A DNA stretch of 64,000 bases, taken from assembly GCA_017630215.1 (NCBI GenBank), contig JAGBVR010000001.1, forward strand, positions 1 through 64,000, read 5' to 3'. Source of the DNA: Bacteroidales bacterium (GTDB taxonomy: Bacteria > Bacteroidota > Bacteroidia > Bacteroidales > UBA932). The notes beneath the pieces were generated by a model. It ran no database searches, was not told the DNA's origin, and saw nothing but the letters and a program-made list of their open reading frames with translations. The position numbers and the translations under genes are program-made. Positions 16,985 to 29,368 of this stretch are shown piece by piece; position 1 is the stretch's first letter; every line of letters begins with the position of its first letter.

Positions 16985-19900
16985 ATGATTAATAATAAGA
17001 AATATATATTGTCTGCTTTGGCCGCCGCACTGATGGCATCTTCATCGTTTGCAGTAGCCCAGGACTATTCTGCGGATAATGCTTACTCATACGAGTTCAG
17101 AGACGCTCTCAGACTTAAGACAAAAGGAATGCAGATGCGTTCTTCTGCTGTGTTTGAGGAGCTTGCCCGTAAAACCGGTAAGACTGATCCTCTTGCGCTG
17201 TCTGTCCTTGAGGATATAATGATGCAGACTCCCGGGTATGTGACGCGGATGTATGATTTTGTGTCTGAACATTCTCATTCCGCCTATGTGCCTCAGATGT
17301 ATTTTTTCTATGCGTTGAATCTTTTTGATGCCTCTGATTATGAGCAGGCGTATCTTTTTCTTGATCGTCTGGATGCAAGACAGTTGTATAGGGGACAAAG
17401 AGATGAATATCTGTTCAAGAAGGCATATTGTCTGCTGGAGAAAGGAGATTATGATAATGCTCTGAAAGGTTTCGAGGAGGTGGAAGCGCGTCCGGAGACA
17501 GACTTTACCGGCCCGGCCAGGTATGCGGCGGGCAGCATTTATTATCGCAACGGAGATTTCGATACCGCTCAGTCATGGTTCGAAAAATCATCTTCGGATG
17601 GACGGTTCAAAGATGTATCCGAATATTTTATCCTGGAGTGCCGCTTTATGCTGAAGGATTATAAGTATGTGACTGCTAATGCTGAGCGTATCTATAATCT
17701 TGTTCCACAGAATCGTAAACCTCATCTGGCAAGAATCATCTCGGAATCTTCACTTGTGCTGGGCGATGCCGACAACGCCAGAAAGTATTATGAGCTCGGA
17801 GTGGGAGAGGGTAATGAACCGGATTCGAGGACTGACTGGTTCTACAGCGGTTCCGTACTTTATGCTGTGGATGATTATGAAGGAGCCATCAGAAGCTTCA
17901 GCAATATGACCGAACGTACGGATTCCATCGGCCAGGTGGCTAATTATCACCTTGGATACAGCTATATCCAGACCAGAAACAAAGTGGCTGCGCTGACCGC
18001 TTTCCGTGATGCGGCAATGGCTGATTATGATCCGAAGATTACTGAGGATGCCTATTTCAATTGGGCAAAGCTGGCATTTGACATCAATACGGACACTTCT
18101 ATCTTCAATGATTACCTGAAAAAGTATCCGGCCAAAGAGCAGGAGGACCGTATCAACAGCTATATCGCTGTTGCGGCCTTGCATGACCGAGATTATGAAA
18201 GAGCGGTGGAGGCCTATGACAGGATCGATGAGCTGGATGATGATATGGTGCTCAATTATATGAAAGCCAATTATCTGCGCGCTGTTCAGCTGGTCGAGAG
18301 CGGATCCTACAGGCTTGCTATCCCTTGTCTTAAGGCAGCGGCTTATTATTCGGACAGAGGCAGCCGTTTCTATCAGCTCTCCAGATATTGGCTTGCGGAG
18401 TCATATTACAGAAACGACCAGTATGACGAGGCGCTTGATGTGTTCGCGGACCTGTATAATACGTCAGCGCTCTTCGGCCGTATCGAGTCTGATCTGATTC
18501 CATACAATATTGCATATTGTCATTTCAAGAAGGAGGATTATCCTTCAGCCCTGAAGTGGTTCGATGTTTATCTCGATGATTCCGGACATAAGTACAGGAA
18601 AGAGGCTCTGGAGAGAAGAGCGGACTGCTATTTCATTCAGAAGAAATATAAGGAGGCTTGCGAGGCTTATGATCTGGTATTGGATAAGTATTTCAATGTC
18701 AATGATATATATCCGTATTATCAGGCTGCTGTCTCATATGGGCTGAGCAAGAATCAGAAAAAGAAGATAGAGCTTCTTTCTAATGCGATGGAAGCTTCTC
18801 CTTCTGCAAGATTTTATCCCGAGGCTATTTTCGAGCTCGGAAGAGCCTATGTCGCGAAGGAAGATGATGACAAGGCCTTTGAATGCTTCAATATGCTTGC
18901 CGCTCAGGTGAAGGACAGCACTTTCGTGGCAAGAGCATATATCGAGATGGGATCACTTGCCCGCAATCAGTCCCAGTACAATGAAGCCCTCGGTTACTAT
19001 AAGACAGTCGTTGAGGAAATGCCGTTGTCGGGATACATGGAGGATGCCCTTGCAGCCATAGAGTCAATCTATCAGACAAGGAACGAGCCGGAGGAATATC
19101 TTGCATATATAGAGGCGATAGGAAAGGGTGAGATCAAGTCTGATGGTGAAAGGGAGAATATGATATTCAATTCCGCAGAGCAGATATATCTTTCGGAAAA
19201 TTACCAGAAGGCGCTTGTGGCCCTGCAGTCTTATCTGGATAAATATCCTGACAGTGCCAATGCCTACAGGGCTGATTTCTATATGGCGGAGTCTTACAGG
19301 ATGCTTGACAAATTCGAGCAGGCGTGTGACAGCTATGCCAGGGTTATAGAAAGGGGAGAGGGATCTTTTGTGGAGCTCTCTATGCTCAATTTCTCGAATC
19401 TCTCATATAGGATGGAACGTTGGGAGGATGCCTTCGGAGGTTATTCTTCGCTCTATAACTCTGCATTGCTGGATAACAACAGATATGCGGCAGTGCTTGG
19501 CATGATGCGTTCTGCATACAAGGCCCACAAATATTCTGAGTCAGTCAGAAATGCCGACCTGGCTCTTCGCGATGAGCGTACAGATGATTCTGTGAAGGCT
19601 GAGGCTCTCTACATCAAGGCGAAGTCTTATCTCTCCACCAGCCGTCGTGACGATGCATATGTGATTTTCGCGGAACTGGCGGAGGATGTAGCGACAATCT
19701 ACGGAGCCGAGTCCGCCTATCTCCTTATCCTTGACAGTTATGATAAGGGACAGTTTGAGGATGTGGAGACCAAGGTGTATGCATTCTCGGATGCCGGTTC
19801 GGGACAGATGTACTGGTTGGCAAAGAGTTTCATCGTACTGGGAGATTCGTTTGTGGAAAGGGATGAACTTGAACAGGCTAAGGCAACATTCGAGAGTGTC

Positions 19901-19990
19901 CGTGACGGCTATACGCCTTCCGGAAATGATGATGATGTCCTTGATAATGTGAATATGCGTCTGAGGAAGTTGGAGGAACTTATGAACTGA
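16985..19990 (+). CDS. Large exported tetratricopeptide-repeat protein
   Basis: 1001 residues. A signal peptide ending ASSSFAVAQD (cleavage near residue 26) sends it to the periplasm. The rest is an almost continuous alpha-solenoid of TPR motifs (for example A...Y..G...YDNALKGFEEVEA, YNEALGYYKTVVEE, AYRADFYMAESYRMLDKFEQA). It is likely a scaffold for protein-protein contacts, with no enzymatic motif. A -7-like TAAATTTG is at 16957-16964. The outer-membrane protein gene starts 2 bases after its stop, so the two are almost certainly cotranscribed and perhaps partners. Its function is not known to me. Confidence 0.88.
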   Translation: MINNKKYILSALAAALMASSSFAVAQDYSADNAYSYEFRDALRLKTKGMQMRSSAVFEELARKTGKTDPLALSVLEDIMMQTPGYVTRMYDFVSEHSHSAYVPQMYFFYALNLFDASDYEQAYLFLDRLDARQLYRGQRDEYLFKKAYCLLEKGDYDNALKGFEEVEARPETDFTGPARYAAGSIYYRNGDFDTAQSWFEKSSSDGRFKDVSEYFILECRFMLKDYKYVTANAERIYNLVPQNRKPHLARIISESSLVLGDADNARKYYELGVGEGNEPDSRTDWFYSGSVLYAVDDYEGAIRSFSNMTERTDSIGQVANYHLGYSYIQTRNKVAALTAFRDAAMADYDPKITEDAYFNWAKLAFDINTDTSIFNDYLKKYPAKEQEDRINSYIAVAALHDRDYERAVEAYDRIDELDDDMVLNYMKANYLRAVQLVESGSYRLAIPCLKAAAYYSDRGSRFYQLSRYWLAESYYRNDQYDEALDVFADLYNTSALFGRIESDLIPYNIAYCHFKKEDYPSALKWFDVYLDDSGHKYRKEALERRADCYFIQKKYKEACEAYDLVLDKYFNVNDIYPYYQAAVSYGLSKNQKKKIELLSNAMEASPSARFYPEAIFELGRAYVAKEDDDKAFECFNMLAAQVKDSTFVARAYIEMGSLARNQSQYNEALGYYKTVVEEMPLSGYMEDALAAIESIYQTRNEPEEYLAYIEAIGKGEIKSDGERENMIFNSAEQIYLSENYQKALVALQSYLDKYPDSANAYRADFYMAESYRMLDKFEQACDSYARVIERGEGSFVELSMLNFSNLSYRMERWEDAFGGYSSLYNSALLDNNRYAAVLGMMRSAYKAHKYSESVRNADLALRDERTDDSVKAEALYIKAKSYLSTSRRDDAYVIFAELAEDVATIYGAESAYLLILDSYDKGQFEDVETKVYAFSDAGSGQMYWLAKSFIVLGDSFVERDELEQAKATFESVRDGYTPSGNDDDVLDNVNMRLRKLEELMN

Positions 19991-19992
19991 TT

Positions 19993-21741
19993 ATGGAAAA
20001 GGTTATGAACAACAGAATATATTTGGCGTCAGCATTGGTGTTTATATGTGCAGTGGCGGCGGGACAGAATCTGGACCCAACGGTGGTGGTGAGCCGTGAT
20101 TATGAGGGAAAACTGATGGAGGTGCATAAGCCTAAGCTGGATATGGCTGTTCCGGATTCGGTGCTCAGGTTTGACCTGGATTTTGATTACTCGGTTTCTG
20201 ACAGTCCTTATAAGGGGGCGTATGATTTTACCCCATATGTGCTGGATATGAAACCTTCACCTGTTGTGCGGGAGGCGGGAAAGCTATATCTCAATGCTGG
20301 TGCAGGCTATCAGCTTCATCCTGAACTTGATCTGGTGTGGTCGCCGGATCTTAAGTCCAAGTCGTTCAGAATGAATGTCTTTGCGCGCAACCGCTCATTC
20401 GTGGGACAATATTGGGATATTGAACCATTGGGAGGTGCTCCGGGACTTGTCTTTGATCGTGGAAAGTCTCGCTCTGTGTGGAACGGGTCCGATATGTCCA
20501 ATAAGGCCGGTGTGGACGGAAGGTTCGACTGGGAGAATGGGGTGCTTGGCTTCGATGTCGCTTATGACGGACTGATGCAGCGGGAAAACAGGACGCAAGG
20601 GGTGTCAAGGACTTTCAATGCAGTGGATGCGTCTCTGTCGGTAAGGTCCAAAGACAAGCGGGATGCAAGGTTTGGCTATATGACCGACATCGATTACAGA
20701 TTTGGAAATGATGCACTGACCTTGCCTTCAGAGGCTCGGTTGAATGAGAGCCTGCTTGCGGTGGATGCCTCGTTTTTCGCCCGTATTGCAAAGTTTGACC
20801 GCATACGCTTGGAGCTTGGCTATGACATGGCAGGATATGACGGATTTTTCAATGCGGCTGCTTCGACAGCAGTGATTGCTCCTCATTATTCCAGGCTGAA
20901 GGGAAACTGGGATATCGATCTGGGAGTAAAGCTTGCCAAGGTGTTCAGGGCCAAAGAAATGTCGGGAATGTATAATCATAAGATACAGTCGATATATCCT
21001 GATGTCCGGATCGGATTCAGGGGCATTCCTTCGTTGTGTATATATGTGGAGGCTGGCGGAGGACCGTCGCTTGAGACTTATTCGTCTCTGCTCAAATACG
21101 ACAGGCATATGAATATGTTTTACGGAAACGGCATGGGACCTCTGCTGGATGTCACCGATCAGAGCATCTATGCATCGGCGGGGATCGATGGACGTATCAC
21201 CACACGGTTTTCATATGCTTTAAAGGGAGGATATTCAAGTTACGGGCTTGCACCGATGTCGTCGGTTTCATATGATACTGACTATATGCGACGTGTTCCC
21301 GGTATATCCTATGTGCCGTACAGCAAGGTGTTTGCGGCTTTTGAATGCAGGCTTGCCACCGAGAGGGTCGATATGGGTCTCTCTGCGGAATATGCCCATC
21401 ATCTGGGTGAATACAAAGTCGGCGTGCTGCTTCCGGCAGCTTTGACCGGAAATGCTTCTTTCAGATATAACTGGATGAGACGCATATATGCCGGAGTCAG
21501 TTGCGAAGCCGCTACTGCCAGAAGGGGTACTTTGACTTATCTTCATGGCGATGGAACCTTTGATATGCCTGATTCGTTTCCCGGATATGTCGATCTTGGA
21601 GTCGATCTCGAGTATGTCGTCAACCGTAGGATTTCTGTATGGGCGAAAGGACGCAATCTGATGGGAATGACTATCCAGCGTAGTATTTTCTATGCTGAAA
21701 AAGGACCTTATTTCACGCTTGGATTCAGCTTGAATATTTGA
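19993..21741 (+). CDS. Predicted outer-membrane beta-barrel protein
   Basis: 582 residues. A signal peptide (hydrophobic to about residue 23, VAAGQ) is followed by a short Pro-rich region (residues 25-80) and then alternating amphipathic strands ending in YFTLGFSLNI, a typical barrel C-terminus. No TonB plug domain is present. An internal ATG at 20005 (MNNRIYLA) gives a neater signal peptide and could be the real start. It sits 2 bases after the TPR gene, so the pair likely forms an envelope complex. The substrate or role is unknown. Confidence 0.8.
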   Translation: MEKVMNNRIYLASALVFICAVAAGQNLDPTVVVSRDYEGKLMEVHKPKLDMAVPDSVLRFDLDFDYSVSDSPYKGAYDFTPYVLDMKPSPVVREAGKLYLNAGAGYQLHPELDLVWSPDLKSKSFRMNVFARNRSFVGQYWDIEPLGGAPGLVFDRGKSRSVWNGSDMSNKAGVDGRFDWENGVLGFDVAYDGLMQRENRTQGVSRTFNAVDASLSVRSKDKRDARFGYMTDIDYRFGNDALTLPSEARLNESLLAVDASFFARIAKFDRIRLELGYDMAGYDGFFNAAASTAVIAPHYSRLKGNWDIDLGVKLAKVFRAKEMSGMYNHKIQSIYPDVRIGFRGIPSLCIYVEAGGGPSLETYSSLLKYDRHMNMFYGNGMGPLLDVTDQSIYASAGIDGRITTRFSYALKGGYSSYGLAPMSSVSYDTDYMRRVPGISYVPYSKVFAAFECRLATERVDMGLSAEYAHHLGEYKVGVLLPAALTGNASFRYNWMRRIYAGVSCEAATARRGTLTYLHGDGTFDMPDSFPGYVDLGVDLEYVVNRRISVWAKGRNLMGMTIQRSIFYAEKGPYFTLGFSLNI

Positions 21742-21767
21742 TTTGTCGGGAAAAATCAGTATATTTG
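21738..21767 (+). promoter_or_regulatory. Promoter for gyrB
   Basis: TTG (21738-21740), 19 bases, TATATTTG (21760-21767). The -33 overlaps the stop codon of the preceding gene. The leader to the ATG at 21838 is about 65 bases. Confidence 0.75.
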
Positions 21768-21828
21768 TCCGTTTGATGTGCCGGATGCGTTTCGGCTTTC
21801 AAAGGTTAGTAAAAAAGAATAAGAATAA

Positions 21829-23829
<2,001 letters not shown>

Positions 23830-23881
23830 CTAATTGCCGGGCGTCATACCAGGCAGTACATAGTATTTGCTTTCAGACAGA

Positions 23882-23912
23882 TCAGTGTCGCCGCTTGATG
23901 TGGTGGCACTGA
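23882..23912 (+). other. Stem-loop between gyrB and the HD phosphodiesterase gene
   Basis: TCAGTGTCGCC (23882-23892) pairs fully with GGTGGCACTGA (23902-23912) including two G-T pairs, loop of nine bases. There is no T-run, so it may be a partial attenuator or an mRNA stability element. Confidence 0.45.
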
Positions 23913-23935
23913 CTATGCATTTATAATAAACTATT

Positions 23936-25987
23936 ATGAAAAAAATCAAGATTCCACAAACTTTCAAGGCATACCTGCCATTGATAGGGCTCTTCCTTCT
24001 TCTGGTGTTCATCATGCCGAGAAGTCCGAAATTCAATTATGACTATGAAAAGGGATCTCCGTGGATGTACGAGACTCTTCTGGCACAGTTTGATTTCCCG
24101 GTGCTCAAGACTGAGGCACAGCTGCAAGAGGAAAGGGAGAGGGTTGGTTCTGACATTGTCCCATATTACAGACATGATGCGAAGGCATTGGCTCGCAGCC
24201 GTGCTGGCTTGGCTGCCATTGATCTGGGCGGCGGCTCAGACATCAGACCTGTATTGGAGGAGGCACTTTCATATATTTATTCGAAGGGAATCCTGGCACC
24301 GGCATCGGAACAGAATCATGATGAACTGAAGGAAAATCCGGCCAGTCTTATTTTTGTGCAAAAAGATAAAAGGGCTGTTAAAGTTCCTGTTTCGGAGGTG
24401 TTTTCTGTAGAAGAGGCTATTGCTTATCTCCATGATGATCTGATGGATGCCTTTCCCGAAGTAAATGTAGATTCCCTTTACACTGCGGCATCATTGGCAG
24501 ATCTTGTCATCCCTGATCTGATTTTTGACCAGCAGACTACCGATCTGGTTCATGAGGAAAAGGTCAATTTCGTTTCCGTTACCCAAGGTGTAGTCCGGAC
24601 TGGACAAGTGATTGTTTCAGAAGGGGAAATTGTTACTGCAGAGGTGGAACAGCTTTTGGATTCATATAAGGCTGAGTATAACAAGAGTGTCGGATATGGC
24701 TCTTCCGATGTATTCATGTGGATAGGAAACATTCTGATAGCCTTCTTTATTGTGCTGGTTCTTTTCCTTGCCATATGCTACTGTAATTTCAGAATTTTCG
24801 ATGAATACAACATGTATCTGTATCTTCTGATGATATTCGCTATTGCAGCTCTGTCTTCTTCAATCGTGGCAAAGATCGATCCGAATCTTTTCTACATGAT
24901 GCCTTTCACATTGATTTCACTTTACCTTCTGGCGTTCTTTTCAAGGAGGATGGTCTTCTCAGTGTATTTCATATCATTGCTTCCGATGCTGATATTTGCA
25001 CCTAACGGCGTGGAACTGTTTATGGTATATCTTGTGGCAGGGTGTGTGTGTATACTTATATTCGAATTTTTCAACCGAGGATGGCTTCAGTTCGTTACTG
25101 CTTTTATCGTGTTTGTCGTGATGGTCGTAGTATGGGGAGCATTCCGGCTTGTTGACGGAGTGGAAGGTCTGAGAGATTATCACACGGTTCTGGATCTGGG
25201 CCTTGCAGCTTTGTTGTCTGTCCTGGGTTATCCTCTGATATACCTTTTCGAGAAAATCTTCAAACTCGTATCGAATACAAAATTGACAGAACTTTGCGAT
25301 ACGAACAATACGCTTCTAAGAACTCTTGCCGATAAGGCTCCGGGTACATTCCAGCATTGCCTCCAGGTCATGAATCTGGCTGATGCCGCCGCTCGTTCCA
25401 TTGATGCAAATGTACTTTTAGTACGTGCAGGAGCTCTGTATCATGATATTGGAAAAACCGCTAATCCTCAATGCTTTACTGAGAATGAGACTTCTGGAAT
25501 CCGTTACCATGCAGGTCTTGCACCTAAGGAAAGTGCCCAGGAAATAATAAGGCATGTCTCAGACGGAATTGCGATAGCTGAAAAAAACGGACTTCCAGGA
25601 ATAATCAGAGAGTTTATCGTGTCTCACCATGGTACTGCAAGCACAGGTTATTTCCTTACGCAGTATCTCAATAATGGAGGTGATCCGAACGATATCGCAG
25701 AGTTTTACTATGATGGAGTCAAGCCTGCGACCAAGGAACAGGTGCTTCTTATGATATGTGATGCAGTGGAAGCCGCTTCAAGAAGTCTCAAGGACTATTC
25801 GCAGCAGACTATTTCGTCTCTTGTAGACAGGATTGTGGATGCTAAGGAGAAGGAAGATCAGTTCAGCGATGCTGACATATCTCTCCGAGAGATAAACAAA
25901 ATGAAGGAAGCGATAAAGTCTTATCTCATGCAGATGTATCATTCTCGTGTTTCTTATCCGAAAAGAAAGGAAAATGCGAAGAAATGA
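23936..25987 (+). CDS. Membrane HD-domain phosphodiesterase (PgpH-like)
   Basis: 683 residues: one N-terminal helix (about 12-30), an extracytoplasmic 7TMR-HD extracellular region (about 35-260), a block of membrane helices (about 263-440) and a cytoplasmic HD domain (about 460-683). HD signatures are FQHCLQVMNLA, LYHDIGKT and VSHHGT, with a downstream D in MICDAVEA. This is the architecture of PgpH, which hydrolyses cyclic di-AMP to pApA. It therefore probably links this second messenger to envelope or osmotic control. The nucleotide specificity is inferred. Confidence 0.9.
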   Translation: MKKIKIPQTFKAYLPLIGLFLLLVFIMPRSPKFNYDYEKGSPWMYETLLAQFDFPVLKTEAQLQEERERVGSDIVPYYRHDAKALARSRAGLAAIDLGGGSDIRPVLEEALSYIYSKGILAPASEQNHDELKENPASLIFVQKDKRAVKVPVSEVFSVEEAIAYLHDDLMDAFPEVNVDSLYTAASLADLVIPDLIFDQQTTDLVHEEKVNFVSVTQGVVRTGQVIVSEGEIVTAEVEQLLDSYKAEYNKSVGYGSSDVFMWIGNILIAFFIVLVLFLAICYCNFRIFDEYNMYLYLLMIFAIAALSSSIVAKIDPNLFYMMPFTLISLYLLAFFSRRMVFSVYFISLLPMLIFAPNGVELFMVYLVAGCVCILIFEFFNRGWLQFVTAFIVFVVMVVVWGAFRLVDGVEGLRDYHTVLDLGLAALLSVLGYPLIYLFEKIFKLVSNTKLTELCDTNNTLLRTLADKAPGTFQHCLQVMNLADAAARSIDANVLLVRAGALYHDIGKTANPQCFTENETSGIRYHAGLAPKESAQEIIRHVSDGIAIAEKNGLPGIIREFIVSHHGTASTGYFLTQYLNNGGDPNDIAEFYYDGVKPATKEQVLLMICDAVEAASRSLKDYSQQTISSLVDRIVDAKEKEDQFSDADISLREINKMKEAIKSYLMQMYHSRVSYPKRKENAKK

Positions 25988-25991
25988 CATT

Positions 25992-26021
25992 TTGAAATGT
26001 CGACTGGAATTATTATTTTTG
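25992..26021 (+). promoter_or_regulatory. Promoter for tig
   Basis: TTG (25992-25994), 19 bases, TATTTTTG (26014-26021), 60 bases ahead of the ATG. Confidence 0.7.
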
Positions 26022-26081
26022 CGGGCTATTATGCACAAGCCCGTGCGTGATTGTTTTGAAAATAATTAAAATACTGATAAT

Positions 26082-27389
26082 ATGAAACTTGAACAGAACA
26101 GAATTGACGATCTCAACCTCGAGGTCACTATCACAGTAGCCCCAGAGGATTATGAGGCTAACAGAAAGAAGAGACTTAACGATTGCAGAAAGAAGGCAGA
26201 CTTCAAAGGTTTCCGTAAGGGAATGGTTCCGATGGCTCTCGTTGAGAAGATGTACGGACCACAGGCTTTAGGAGATTCAGTTAATGATGCTGTGGCTTCA
26301 CAGCTCAATGAATTCATCAAGGATAATAATCTCCGCGTTCTTGGAGAGCCGCTTCCAAGCGAGGATCAGCCAGAGACAGTGTGGGCTGCAGGCAATGAGT
26401 TCACATTCAAGTTTGATATTGCTGAGAATCCTCAGATTTCATTCGAACTTTCAAAGGACGATGAGGTTACATATTATACAATCACTGTGACAGAGGCTGC
26501 CAAGAACGAGATGAAGAATAATCTTCTCCGTCAGTACGGTTCACTTGAAGAGGGTGAGACTGCAAAGGAGGAAGATTTCATCATCGTAGACTTCGAGCAG
26601 GGCGAGACTAAGGTTGAGGGTACTTATGTAGCTCTCCGCAATGTAGCAGAGCCTGCAAGAGCATCTTTTATAGGTGTAAAGCCAGGTGATGTTCTTGACG
26701 TGAATGTAAACGAGGCATTCGAGAATGAGACAGACCGTGCTTCTATGCTCAAGGTAAGCAAGGAAGAGCTTGCTACTCTTGATCCTATGTTCAAGATGAC
26801 TGTGAAGAATGTCAAGACTTTCGTGAACGCCCCTCTTACTGAGGAGACTTTCGAGAAGATCTTCGGCGTTAAGACTGAGGCGGAGTTCGATGCCAAGGTA
26901 GAGGAGAGAATCCGTGCAGAGTATGCTCAGGAGGCTGATTTCCGTTTCTCAAAGGATGCAAAGACTTATCTCCTTGAGAAGGCAAACGTTACTGTTGCCG
27001 AGAAGTTCCTCAAGAGATGGATTTATGTAATCAATGATGGTAAGTTCACAATGGAAGACATCGAGAAGGATTGGGCATACTTCATCGTAGATTACAAGTG
27101 GCAGATGGTACGTAGCTACCTTATGGAGAAGTATAACGTACAGGTTGAGGAGGCCGATCTTCTTGCAAGTGCAAAGGGATTCGCTGCTTACCAGTTCGCT
27201 ATGTATGGAATGAACAATGTGCCGGAGGAGCAGCTTGAGGCATTCGCAAAGAACATTCTTTCACAGGAGGAGCAGGGAAGAAGAATACTCGACCAGGTGG
27301 AGAACGAGAAGACCTTTGCTGCTGTGCGTGAGGTAGTTACACTCAAGAAAAAGAAGATCTCAGTAGAGAAATTCCGCGAGTTGAATTAA
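26082..27389 (+). CDS. tig: Trigger factor
   Basis: 435 residues. A ribosome-bound chaperone. The N-terminal ribosome-binding tail carries FKGFRKGMVPMALVEKMYG, corresponding to the G-F-R-x-G-x-x-P signature. A PPIase-like middle domain (about 150-245; EEDFIIVDFEQGE) and a long helical C-terminal domain follow. It ends in the Lys-rich LKKKKISVEKFRELN. It precedes clpP and clpX, the common tig-clpP-clpX order, but a strong terminator separates it from clpP. Confidence 0.93.
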   Translation: MKLEQNRIDDLNLEVTITVAPEDYEANRKKRLNDCRKKADFKGFRKGMVPMALVEKMYGPQALGDSVNDAVASQLNEFIKDNNLRVLGEPLPSEDQPETVWAAGNEFTFKFDIAENPQISFELSKDDEVTYYTITVTEAAKNEMKNNLLRQYGSLEEGETAKEEDFIIVDFEQGETKVEGTYVALRNVAEPARASFIGVKPGDVLDVNVNEAFENETDRASMLKVSKEELATLDPMFKMTVKNVKTFVNAPLTEETFEKIFGVKTEAEFDAKVEERIRAEYAQEADFRFSKDAKTYLLEKANVTVAEKFLKRWIYVINDGKFTMEDIEKDWAYFIVDYKWQMVRSYLMEKYNVQVEEADLLASAKGFAAYQFAMYGMNNVPEEQLEAFAKNILSQEEQGRRILDQVENEKTFAAVREVVTLKKKKISVEKFRELN

Positions 27390-27401
27390 TTTGACTTACA
27401 G

Positions 27402-27428
27402 GCCGGCTCGCAAAGCCGGCTTTTTTTG
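27402..27428 (+). terminator. Terminator after tig
   Basis: GCCGGCT (27402-27408) pairs with AGCCGGC (27414-27420), loop CGCAA, followed by TTTTTTTG. Confidence 0.92.
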
Positions 27429-27472
27429 TAACAAAAACAGCGTTGCAGCTATATATTAAGAAAACGTTTTAT

Positions 27473-28141
27473 ATGAATAATGAATTTAATAAATACGCTG
27501 TCCTTGAGCATGGTATCAGCTCGATGACAATGCACCGCTATCAGCAGGCGGTCGATAGCTATATCAATCCTACAATCATAGAGGAAAGAAAACTCAATGT
27601 AGCATCGATGGATGTCTTCAGCCGTCTAATGATGGATAGAATAATTTTTCTAGGTGTTCCAATCGATTCAGATGTTGCCAATATTGTTACAGCGCAGCTT
27701 CTTTTCCTCGCTTCGACAGACAATTCAAGCGATATCTCCCTCTATCTTAATACTCCGGGAGGAGAGGTTTATTCCGGCCTCAGCATTTATGATACTATGC
27801 AGATTATCGATCCTGATGTCGCGACTATCTGCACTGGAATGGCTGCATCGATGGGTTCTGTGCTTCTTTGCGCTGGAGCCCAGGGTAAAAGATCTGCTCT
27901 CAAGCATTCCCGCGTGATGATTCATCAGCCTCTTGGAGGTGCACGTGGTCAGGCTTCTGATATTCTTATTGCTGCACAGGAAATCGAAAAGGTAAGAACC
28001 GAGCTTTACTCTATTATCTCAGAGCACTCTGGCCAGTCTCTCGAGAAGATTTTTGCTGACGGAGACCGTGATTTCTGGATGACATCGCAAGAGGCACTCG
28101 ATTACGGAATGATCGATGAGATTCTCGCAAAGAAGAGATAA
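27473..28141 (+). CDS. clpP: ATP-dependent Clp protease proteolytic subunit
   Basis: 222 residues from MNNEFNKY. A longer frame adds ten codons reaching back towards the tig terminator and is not favoured. Serine peptidase that forms the Clp chamber. Motifs are LYLNTPGGEVYSG (oxyanion loop), GMAASMGSVLL (nucleophile Ser126), MIHQPLGGARGQA (His151), and the acidic residue in the DGDRDFWM segment. clpX starts 3 bases after the stop. Confidence 0.97.
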   Translation: MNNEFNKYAVLEHGISSMTMHRYQQAVDSYINPTIIEERKLNVASMDVFSRLMMDRIIFLGVPIDSDVANIVTAQLLFLASTDNSSDISLYLNTPGGEVYSGLSIYDTMQIIDPDVATICTGMAASMGSVLLCAGAQGKRSALKHSRVMIHQPLGGARGQASDILIAAQEIEKVRTELYSIISEHSGQSLEKIFADGDRDFWMTSQEALDYGMIDEILAKKR

Positions 28142-28144
28142 CCT

Positions 28145-29359
28145 ATGGCAAAATCCAATAAGAATACCAGATATTGCATGTTCTGTGGAAGAAGGGAAAA
28201 TGAGGTATCACTTCTTCTGCAGGGCCTTGATGCATGCATATGCGCTGATTGTGTGAAGATGGCTGGTGACTATTTGACGGATTTCAACAAGTCTGCAAAG
28301 TCATCCAAGCCTCTTGAAAAGGTGGATTCCCTTCATAAGCCTAAGGAAATACATGAGTTCCTTGACCAGTATGTAATAGGACAGGACAGGGCAAAGAAGC
28401 TTCTTTCAGTAGCTGTTTATAATCATTACAAGAGAATCAATAATAATCTTGCTGCTGATAATGAGTTCGAGCTCGAGAAGTCCAATATCCTTATGGTGGG
28501 TCCTACTGGTACGGGTAAGACATTGATGGCTAAGACTATAGCTAGGCTTTTGAATGTACCTTTCACCATAGTCGATGCTACTGTCCTTACCGAGGCCGGT
28601 TATGTGGGCGAAGATGTGGAGAGTATTCTCTCGCGTCTTCTCCAGGAATCTGATTATGATGTGGCAAGAGCGGAAAGGGGTATTGTTTTCATAGATGAGA
28701 TCGATAAGATTGCGCGTAAGAGCGACAATCCTTCTATCACTCGTGACGTATCAGGAGAGGGTGTTCAGCAGGCAATGCTGAAACTCTTGGAAGGAAGCGT
28801 TGTGAATGTTCCGCCTCAGGGAGGACGTAAGCATCCTGAACAGGAATTCCTTCATGTGAATACTCAGAACATTCTGTTTATCTGTGGCGGAGCATTCGAA
28901 GGAATCGAGCGTAGGATAGCCCAGAGGCTCAATACGCAAGTCATCGGTTTCGGAGCGGCAAACAAGCATCAGATAGATAAGGATAATCTTCTGAAATATG
29001 TTGAGGCACAAGATCTTAGGTCCTATGGACTTATTCCCGAAATCATCGGACGCCTTCCAGTGATCACATATCTTGATCATCTCGACAGAGATGCATTGAA
29101 GAGAATTCTCACAGAACCGAAGAATGCTCTGATGAAGCAGTACGAGAAGATGTTCGCACTTGACGGTATCAAGCTTGTCGTTGAGCCTGAAGTTCTGGAT
29201 CTTATCGTGGATACATCTATCGAGAACAAGCTTGGTGCGCGTGGACTTCGTTCTATCTGTGAGCAGATCATGACTGACGCGATGTACGAGGCCCCATCTT
29301 CTTCTAAGAAGACCTTCAATCTTACTCTCGCCTACGCAAAAGAAAAATTGGCAAAATAA
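28145..29359 (+). CDS. clpX: ATP-dependent Clp protease ATP-binding subunit ClpX
   Basis: 404 residues. An AAA+ unfoldase that feeds ClpP. The N-terminal zinc-binding domain has CMFCG and CICADC. AAA+ motifs are Walker A GPTGTGKT, pore loop [10 protein letters not shown], Walker [13 protein letters not shown]-type loop near QVIGFGAAN, and sensor-2 GARGLRS. Length and order are normal. It follows clpP by 3 bases and precedes an M20 dipeptidase by 9 bases, so all may be one transcript. Confidence 0.97.
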   Translation: MAKSNKNTRYCMFCGRRENEVSLLLQGLDACICADCVKMAGDYLTDFNKSAKSSKPLEKVDSLHKPKEIHEFLDQYVIGQDRAKKLLSVAVYNHYKRINNNLAADNEFELEKSNILMVGPTGTGKTLMAKTIARLLNVPFTIVDATVLTEAGYVGEDVESILSRLLQESDYDVARAERGIVFIDEIDKIARKSDNPSITRDVSGEGVQQAMLKLLEGSVVNVPPQGGRKHPEQEFLHVNTQNILFICGGAFEGIERRIAQRLNTQVIGFGAANKHQIDKDNLLKYVEAQDLRSYGLIPEIIGRLPVITYLDHLDRDALKRILTEPKNALMKQYEKMFALDGIKLVVEPEVLDLIVDTSIENKLGARGLRSICEQIMTDAMYEAPSSSKKTFNLTLAYAKEKLAK

Positions 29360-29368
29360 CACCGCATT

